Shown piece by piece: positions 58,368 to 64,000 of a stretch of 64,000 nucleotides of DNA (within the stretch, counting starts at the first letter, position 1; each line of letters starts with the position of its first letter). The notes under the pieces were generated by a model. That model was not told the origin of the DNA. It was given only the letters and a program-made list of their open reading frames with translations, and did no database searches. A program made the position numbers and the translations under genes. The stretch covers positions 733,735 to 797,734 of the forward strand of contig CP150558.1 of NCBI GenBank assembly GCA_049487715.1. Direction: 5' to 3'. The stretch is from Pycnococcus provasolii (taxonomy: Eukaryota > Chlorophyta > Pseudoscourfieldiophyceae > Pseudoscourfieldiales).

Positions 58368-58465
58368 ATCGATTTTTATCGAAAAAAATCGATACATGTT
58401 TCGTATTAATCGAAATCCATCGATCGTAAAAATCAATTAATCGATTTTAATCGATTGGCGATTTT
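58368..58465. repeat. AT-rich ATCGAT inverted/tandem repeat tract
   Basis: ATCGATTTTT (58368-58377) and its exact complement AAAAATCGAT (58384-58393), followed by further AATCGA/TCGATT units to about 58465. Strikingly AT-rich for this GC-rich chromosome. Confidence 0.8.
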
Positions 58466-59118
58466 TACTTCGATTACATGCCTTAGCGTGTACTTCTTCT
58501 CCTCGCGTTTGCGTTTGTTCTCCTTGTTGCCCTTGACAAAATTTTCAGACGAAGCTTACAGAGGAGATTTGAGAAAGGTTTCCGTGAATGGTGTTGACTA
58601 CCCTTCATGTTGTCTAGGCGCGCGTAGTTGGCTCCCACGCGCGCGTCGCGTAAGCGCGCCGATTGAGCATGGGCGGTGTCACTGTGCAGTACTACTCCTA
58701 CCTGACCGAACGAGCTCCATTCTGACGCGCATGGGTGTCGCTACGCGCCGCGCATGCCTCATGGCGCGCACGTCGTCGCGCTGCTCGCGTATGGGGTGAG
58801 GGTGGAGTTTGTTCCGCCAGTCCGGGGGAGGGGAGGGGGGTCTGTGGGGGGCTCCGACCAAGAGGGGGCGGAGGGGCCAAACCCCTGTTGTCGAGGAGAG
58901 GCTTCACTTTTTTTGGTCCGGGTGTCGTGCCCATAGTATAATATGCCCTTGGTTCTTCTTTCTTCCCTTCACACCTTCTGGGCTGACGGGGATCCGCTCT
59001 AGATGGTATGTCCCCGGGTTCTCCGCGAAGTTCTAACGCGCCAGGCCACTCCCAGCCACGCCTACGATTCCGACGAGAACGAGAGAACGGAATAACGCGG
59101 AGTCAGCCACCTGCGACT
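58466..59118. other. Intergenic region upstream of the vacuolar sorting receptor
   Basis: Contains GCGCGC-rich palindromic sequence near 58617-58665 and a G-rich tract at 58825-58880. No convincing gene; the promoter of the receptor gene is expected here. Confidence 0.45.
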
Positions 59119-61316
59119 ATGGCGACACGAACCACAGCCACGTCGTCACTTCTCACGCTGCTGCTAGCGCACCTCACCACGCTGCACCAGGTGTCGGCCA
59201 ACTTTAAGGTGGAGACGTCATCCTTGCGGATCGACCAGCCGGAAGCGTACAAGGGCAAGTACGACGTCGCACTCGCAAACTTCGGGGTGCCTCTGTACGG
59301 GGGAAGCCTCAAGGGTGTGCTCGTGTATCCGCCGACGAACCGGTACGGCTGCGTGGAGTTTGGAGATGACTACCAGCTTCCCAAGCACCCTGGCTTTGCC
59401 ACCGTACTCCTTCTCGACCGCGGTGGGCCCAACGGAAACAAGTGCAAGTTTGTTGTTAAGACGGACAACGCGCAGAAGCTCGGTGCCAACGCGTTGCTCG
59501 TCATCAGTGACCATGATAGGCTGACCACCATGGACTCAGGAGGGGACGACGCGAGCCAGGAAATTGTCGAGCACCTCTCCATCCCCGCGGGCTTGATTAC
59601 AAAAACCGTCGGAGAGTCGCTGAAGGATGCGGTCGCGAAGGAGGGCATGGTGATTGCGACGCTCGACTGGACTGACAGCTTGCCTCACCCCGACGATCGT
59701 GTGGAGTGGGAGTTCTGGACAAATAGCAACGACGCTTGCGGTGTGAAGTGCGATCAGCTCAAAGAGTTTGAGAGCTCTTTCGCTTCAACCGCGCAGGCTC
59801 TCGAGAAGGGCGGTTACACGCAGTTCACCCCGCACTACGTGACGTGGCTCTGCCCGGACCACTTCAAGGAAACGAAAGAATGCAAGAGCCAGTGCATTAA
59901 CCACGGAAGGTACTGCGCGCCTGACCCAGACGACGACCTCACTAAGGGATACGATGGCAAGGATGTCGTCGGTGAGAACTTGCGGCAGCTGTGTTTCTTC
60001 CAGCTCGCGAACCAGAGTGCGACTCCGTGGCTGTATTGGGACTACGTGAACATGTTCGGTAAGTCGTGCACGATGTCTTCGGGACACTACAATCGCGAGT
60101 GCTCGGAGAACGTGTTCCTCGCACTCGGAGGGAACAACCTCGAGGGTGGCCTTCAGGCGTGGCGAGATTGCATTGGCGACGTCACCGCGGACACCAAGAA
60201 CAGCCTTCTCGACTCCGAGCAGAAGAACCAGGAGGGCACGAAGGAGAACGGGCACACCGACATTTCGATCGTGCCCACGGTGCTGATCAACAACGCGCAG
60301 TACCGTGGCCGTCTGGAGAAGAACGCTGTTCTCAAGGCACTCTGCGCAGGCTTCAGCAAGAATACCGAGCCTGAGGTGTGCAATGGCAAGGACGTGAGCG
60401 AGAACGAGTGTGAGGAGGGAAATATTGGTGAAAGGGCATGCAAGGCGAACGTGCGTTCGGGCAGGACGAAGTGCATCAACACTTTCAGAGGCTACGAGTG
60501 CGGATGTCTGCCCGGTTACATTGAAGACAGGGTTGATGGAATGGAGACGTGCGCCAAGAACGACGAGTGCAAGCGAACGGCGCTGACGCTCGACCGGTGC
60601 ACTGGTGAGCGCAGCGCATGTCGCAACATGCCCGGTTCCGACCCCCCGTTCGAATGCGAGGATATCTCGAACGACTGCTTGGGACCAAAGAATGGCGGAT
60701 GCTGGTCAAAGACTATCGGCGGCGACTTTTTCTCGGCGTGCCAAGACAACTTAAACGTGACACGCGAGGCTTTTTCAAATGACGAGGACATTGCATTCAT
60801 GGCGAATCACACGTGCAAGTGTCCGAGCGGATTCCGAAAGGTGAACGACAAGGGTGGCGACAGCTTCGAGTGCGAGGACATTGACGAGTGCAAAACAGAA
60901 TGCAAGGGAGCCAAAGAATCCTGCAAGAACGTGCCTGGTTCGTTCGTGTGCACGTGCAAGGCGGGCGTTCGTATTGACGGGAAGTGTGTCGTCGACTCGG
61001 ATTCGGTGGACGAAGTCGTGCAGAGCGGAGGAGGCGCATCTGTGGGGATGGTTATTTTTATCATTGTTGCGGTGGTGGTTCTACTTGGTGTCGCGGCGTA
61101 CGGCCTGTACAAGTACAGGCTGCAGTCGTATATGCGCGCGGAGGTTCGCGGCATCCTTGCACAATATGTACGTTCATCTCCAACCAAACCCAGTGGCGTA
61201 CAATCAATATGCATTCACTAACAAGACCTGACACACAAAATCACACACAACAAATGTTTTCAAAGATGCCGCTGGATGATGCTGACCAGGATGCCCCAAG
61301 CGCCCTGGGAGCATGA
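59119..61316 (+). CDS. VSR: Vacuolar sorting receptor (BP-80/VSR), two exons
   Basis: A type I membrane receptor that carries soluble cargo from Golgi/TGN to the vacuole. Exons 59119-61167 and 61266-61316; 699 residues. The ATG at 59119 begins a signal peptide ending near HQVSA; mature sequence starts NFKVETSSLRI, as in plant VSRs. A PA domain (NFGVPLYGGSLKG onward) binds cargo, the central VSR region follows (FGKSCTMSSGHYNRECSENV), then Cys-rich EGF modules including a Ca-binding one (DIDECKTECKG), and a membrane helix (VGMVIFIIVAVVVLLGVAAY). Unspliced, the tail becomes SSPTKPSG and stops at 61221. Splicing the 98-nt GTACGT...AAAG intron gives AQYMPLDDADQD, the conserved Tyr-x-x-Phi sorting tail, ending TGA at 61314-61316. 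Confidence 0.95.
61168..61265 (+). other. 98-nt spliceosomal intron in the VSR gene
   Basis: The donor GTACGT follows TAT (Tyr) at a codon boundary; the acceptor AAAG precedes ATG CCG CTG (Met-Pro-Leu). Phase 0. It is supported by restoration of the universally conserved VSR YMPL tail. It is the only intron I can establish firmly in the window. Confidence 0.9.
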
Positions 61317-61708
61317 TGCTGACCATATGACAACAATGCTTTGGGTGGATGAGTAAAAACACCGAGTTCCCTCATTCAGTAACGAAGTGTACTTTGCTCT
61401 ATCCAGCGGTTGTCCATTCACACAATTCACTTTCACCATTCAGCCCATTCACCGGTGCCATTCACTTCGCGTTTTTGTACATTGCGCAGGTGATTTCGAA
61501 GGTTGTATCACTCTATCAGGGCGCTTTCGTTGGCTCAGTGAGGTCTCCGGTTGTGACTTGTTTTCGTTGATGTCGTCGCCATCGCCACCAACCGTGCATC
61601 AACACGATGACTCAAGGGTCACACTTACTACTTTACCTGCCGCTAGAGTAGTATCTAGAGGAGTCCAACGTGTGGGAAATAAGGCTGTCTTGCAGTTGAG
61701 ACTGCAAT

Positions 61709-61856
61709 CATGTATTTACAAACATTTTACACAAAAACTCCTCCGAGTTATATTCAAAAAAGTCCTCGTCAGCGTCTTCACCCCAATCACTGATGACACG
61801 CGCGTGGAAAACGTCCGTCTCCGCCTCGCTTTCCAAGAGTCCCGCACCTGCCTGCT
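61709..61856 (-). CDS. Possible terminal exon of an unknown minus-strand gene
   Basis: On the minus strand, about 45 codons of acidic, natural-looking sequence (ETDVFHARVISDWGEDADED, then FFEYNSEEFLCKMFVNT) end in TGA at 61709-61711. An in-frame TAG lies immediately upstream, next to CTAG and GCAG acceptor-like sites. I find no matching upstream exon. It may also be a remnant or chance. Confidence 0.25.
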
Positions 61857-62061
61857 AGATGAGCGGTCGCATCGTACGACGTGTCGTCGAGAAATAGTGC
61901 GGTGGCGCCACTGACGCGTGCGCGTATGCGTGCACGCAACGACGTGCTGCGCGTGCTGCGCTGCAGCGGATGATTGTGAGAGAATGCTCGCTCAAATCAG
62001 TCGAAACGAGTCGGAGCTCGGGTCGGAAGAGTATTAACAATTTAACCAACCTCGTGCCGGG

Positions 62062-62089
62062 TTAGGGTTAGGGTTAGGGTTAGGGTTAG
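62062..62089 (+). repeat. Interstitial telomeric repeats, four TTAGGG units
   Basis: Four perfect TTAGGG units plus a degenerate TTAGA, 1.8 kb inside the chromosome end. Confidence 0.95.
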
Positions 62090-62094
62090 ATAGG

Positions 62095-62250
62095 CCCAAA
62101 TTGCCACTTGTTCCAGATTGCCACTTAGGATACCACCCTCTAGTCGGGGAAAATGAACGGGGAGAGTCAGATTTCTGATACCACCCCTAGTCGGAGAAAG
62201 TGGTCGGGGAGGGATCAAGTTCCCTAGTCGGGGAAAATGGTTTGGGAGGT
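62095..62250 (+). repeat. Subtelomeric imperfect short repeats
   Basis: ATTGCCACTT appears twice (about 62100 and 62118). CTAGTCGGGGAAAATG-like units occur three times (about 62141, 62190 with variants, 62232), two of them preceded by GATACCACC. A typical degenerate subtelomeric repeat tract. Confidence 0.7.
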
Positions 62251-62461
62251 CCCCTCTGGCCCTCAGGCCCTCTGTCTCCTCGCCATGCCGGCGCTCAGGC
62301 TCACCCCCTTTGTCTCTCTCCCCTCTCTCGTTTGACCGTCATTCTCCACTTCACTCCCCGCCCGCGGCCATGGCCAACGCCACCACCGCACCACCGCACC
62401 ACTATTGCCACCTCACCTCCAACACCTCACCACCACTGACATCCCACCACTATAGTTGCCA

Positions 62462-62522
62462 CGGGTCATGACCCGGGTCACCGGTGACCTGGTAACGGGG
62501 GTAAGTCATGACGCGTCATGAC
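62462..62522. promoter_or_regulatory. Three perfect palindromes built on GTCA/TGAC half-sites
   Basis: CGGGTCATGACCCG (62462-62475), GGTCACCGGTGACC (62476-62489) and GTCATGACGCGTCATGAC (62505-62522) are each perfect palindromes, 14, 14 and 18 bp. They lie 40-100 bp upstream of the Gly-rich frame at 62563. They could be operator or transcription-factor sites, or stem-loops of an origin or terminal repeat. Confidence 0.8.
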
Positions 62523-62562
62523 CACCCCCCGATTTCCTGTGACCCGCGCCGTGACTTATGGC

Positions 62563-63047
62563 ATGTCAGGCGGCGGCGGATACGGCGCCTACGGCGGCGA
62601 CTGCGGCGGCGGCGGGTACGGCACCTACGACGAGCGCCGCGGCACAACGACCGCCGACGCCGACAATGCCGACAATCGGCTTCGATCGTCGTTCTTAGAA
62701 TTGCTTAGGACCGACGATCAGGTGCCAAGCATTATACGCGCAATTACACAGATCGACAACGCGGCGCCCCGCGACACGCCACACAGCCCTCACAGCGAGG
62801 TTGAGGCTGTCGCCGAGAGGGGAGGACACGACGGAGACGACGGAGACGACGACGCCACAACCGAAGCGATAGCGCGGTGGCGAAGCGATTGCACCGCATG
62901 TCCATGCAATTGCCAAACGACCCGGGAGACGCTAGTAGCAAAGCGTTGCTTGCGTCTCGAATAATTGAATTGGCATCTTACATGAATAAGCCGGGAGCGT
63001 CCACGCTACGGTCGTCGTATTCGGGCTTCAATGGCGGTCGTACCTAG
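62563..63047 (+). pseudogene. Gly-rich/acidic frame with a frame break (virus-like cassette, ORF a)
   Basis: From ATG 62563 the frame encodes a Gly/Tyr-rich start (MSGGGGYGAYGGD), a plausible helix (LRSSFLELLRTDDQVPSIIR) and an acidic Gly/Asp run. In this frame it continues to 62964, but the sequence after about 62870 looks unnatural. Another frame takes over, with natural-looking sequence from about 62870 (ATG at 62898): SKALLASRIIELASYMNKPG, then a Ser/Gly-rich end and TAG at 63045-63047. A 1- or 2-nt shift within the GAC-repeat region would explain this. No family recognised. Confidence 0.45.
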
Positions 63048-63057
63048 ATAGATAGTT

Positions 63058-63588
63058 ATGAGACAATTTAAGATGTGGAAACTTGTGGAAACCAAAAACT
63101 GCACACTCGTCGACCCTCCGCCGGTAGGTGAGAAGGTTTCGCATTTCAAGGCAGCTACGGCAATATGAGGTACCGTTTGGGTAGGGTGGCATCCCGCACT
63201 GACCTTCAGAGGGCACAAGAAAGATATCAATTGGGAGTCGTACAACCACGATGAAATAACAATAGATCTAAATGACACAAGTTATTTTATTGGCGATATA
63301 ATTGCAATAGGTGATATAAATAGTTATAAGTTCTTAAATGTTCCATCAAACGGAGCTCAAATCATATTAACATGTGCATGTGACCCCCTTGCAAGTAGTT
63401 ATGTAGTAAGTGCTTCTCCAACTATAAGTACAGGAGATACACATATAGCATCTACCTTTAAGAAAAACTTTTCAACTGATATAACAATACGCACGAATGC
63501 AGACGAGGCAGTTATATCAATCCTATTAGGTGCAGCAGTCAGCGGAATAAATTACGCATATATTTCTGCATCAGGATTTACCACTTAA
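63058..63588 (+). pseudogene. AT-rich frame with one in-frame TGA (virus-like cassette, ORF b)
   Basis: ATG 63058, 10 nt after the stop of the preceding frame, opens 36 natural-looking codons (MRQFKMWKLVETKN, PPPVGEKVSHFKAATAI), then TGA at 63166-63168. The same frame then runs 139 codons to TAA at 63586-63588 (TVWVGWHPALTFRGHKKDIN, later DEITIDLNDTSYFIGD and ISASGFTT). The second part has no ATG of its own near its start. From about 63240 it is markedly AT-rich compared with every gene in the window. The Ser/Thr/Ile-rich beta-strand pattern resembles virion or tail-fibre proteins in general. No family recognised. Confidence 0.5.
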
Positions 63589-63636
63589 ATAAAGAGAGGC
63601 ATATTGGCACAACACCACAACATCACCGCGCTACTT

Positions 63637-63658
63637 GGTGATATGGCAAGATATCGCC
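63637..63658 (+). repeat. 8-bp hairpin over the start of ORF c
   Basis: GGTGATAT-GGCAAG-ATATCGCC, a stem of 8 pairs with one G-U and a 6-nt loop. It overlaps the ATG at 63643. Confidence 0.6.
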
Positions 63659-63786
63659 GGAAACGGCGGGCTAAACAAATGGCTGTTGTTATTGGCTTCG
63701 TTCTGCACGACGCTGGCCGACGGTCGGCCGCATACCGGAGGCGAAATTTTTTTTTCAACATGTGGGTCAAACTGCCAGCCTGGCAA

Positions 63787-63858
63787 TTAGGGTTACAATT
63801 AGGGTTACAATTAGGGTTACAATTAGGGTTACCATTAGGGTTACAATTAGGGTTACCA
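63787..63858 (+). repeat. Variant telomere-proximal 12-mers
   Basis: Six 12-mers, TTAGGGTTACAA or TTAGGGTTACCA, in the order CAA, CAA, CAA, CCA, CAA, CCA, directly abutting the perfect telomere array. Confidence 0.97.
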
Positions 63859-64000
63859 TTAGGGTTAGGGTTAGGGTTAGGGTTAGGGTTAGGGTTAGGG
63901 TTAGGGTTAGGGTTAGGGTTAGGGTTAGGGTTAGGGTTAGGGTTAGGGTTAGGGTTAGGGTTAGGGTTAGGGTTAGGGTTAGGGTTAGGGTTAGGGTTAG
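63859..64000 (+). repeat. Telomere, (TTAGGG)n
   Basis: 142 nt of perfect TTAGGG (23 units plus TTAG), G-strand running 5' to 3' toward the right edge, as at a right-hand chromosome end. The repeat is the six-base type rather than the seven-base TTTAGGG of land plants and many green algae. Confidence 0.98.

Larger units (their letters stand above)
63643..64000 (+). pseudogene. Arg-rich frame truncated by the telomere (virus-like cassette, ORF c)
   Basis: ATG 63643 opens MARYRRKRRAKQMAVV and continues through a basic segment (SAAYRRRNFFFNMWVK) into the telomeric repeat at 63787. There it reads Leu-Gly and Leu-Gln/Leu-Pro without a stop to the window end. The Arg-rich start recalls nucleic-acid-binding N-termini of small viral structural proteins. 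The original C-terminus appears to have been lost when the chromosome end was capped. Confidence 0.35.

Noticed and set aside
58455-58799. 114-codon frame upstream of the sorting receptor
   Set aside because: It has mixed composition, runs through GC palindromes and has no recognisable motif; probably chance.
61387-61914. 175-codon subtelomeric frame on the + strand
   Set aside because: No domain, Cys/Arg-scattered composition; the opposite strand of part of it looks more coding.
1-64000. CRISPR arrays, prokaryotic operons or ribosome binding sites
   Set aside because: The sequence is a eukaryotic nuclear chromosome end; no spaced direct-repeat arrays were seen.
1-64000. tRNA and rRNA genes
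   Set aside because: I looked for T-loop (GTTCRANNC) and anticodon-arm patterns in the intergenic stretches and found none convincing.

Overview
The window is the right-hand end of a nuclear chromosome from a compact, intron-poor, GC-rich alga. It is most likely a green alga of the prasinophyte type, and the species cannot be named from the sequence. Evidence for the green lineage: a plant-type vacuolar sorting receptor with the YMPL tail, a plant-type L-galactono-1,4-lactone dehydrogenase, an MRS2-type Mg2+ transporter, a D-type cyclin with LxCxE, chloroplast-style presequences, and TGTAA poly(A)-like motifs after several stop codons. A flagellar gene (DRC10) implies a flagellate cell or stage. 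The last 142 bases are uninterrupted TTAGGG, so the window runs into the telomere.

Layout. Bases 1-8600 hold closely packed housekeeping genes, many of them convergent pairs 40-110 bp apart: the 3' part of a DEAH RNA helicase, an oxidoreductase-selenophosphate synthetase fusion, a J-protein, a stand-alone ovothiol-type methyltransferase, a tiny chloroplast-targeted protein, an acidic unknown and an MTG1-type GTPase. Bases 9979-22626 are one intronless gene for a secreted mosaic of about 4200 residues (LamG, IPT, filamin-like, DUF2341 and kelch modules). Bases 22953-26769 carry L-galactonolactone dehydrogenase and cyclin D. Bases 27700-30300 form an accessory island with a tyrosine-recombinase-like fragment, a 130-bp perfect direct repeat, a 30-nt poly-G run and clustered hairpins. 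Bases 30300-43356 carry DRC10, CapZ-beta, a B3GNTL1-like glycosyltransferase, a small plastid membrane protein, MRS2 and listerin. Bases 43469-57730 are a second intronless giant gene (about 4750 residues, membrane-anchored). The vacuolar sorting receptor (59119-61316) is the last conserved gene; one intron restores its conserved tail.

Bases 61317-64000 are subtelomeric. Here I find a tight, same-strand row of short protein-like reading frames that simple ORF calling misses: a Gly-rich frame with a frame break, an AT-rich frame with one in-frame TGA, and an Arg-rich frame that runs into the telomere. They sit just downstream of three perfect GTCA-type palindromes. This looks like a decayed virus-like or mobile gene cassette at the chromosome end and is the most novel part of the window. 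The two giant surface proteins are the other highlight: both carry recurrent Arg-Arg-x-Leu sites at module borders, and the second carries an internal signal-peptide-like segment, suggesting proteolytic processing into several mature pieces.

All functional calls are from reading motifs by eye; no database search was run.
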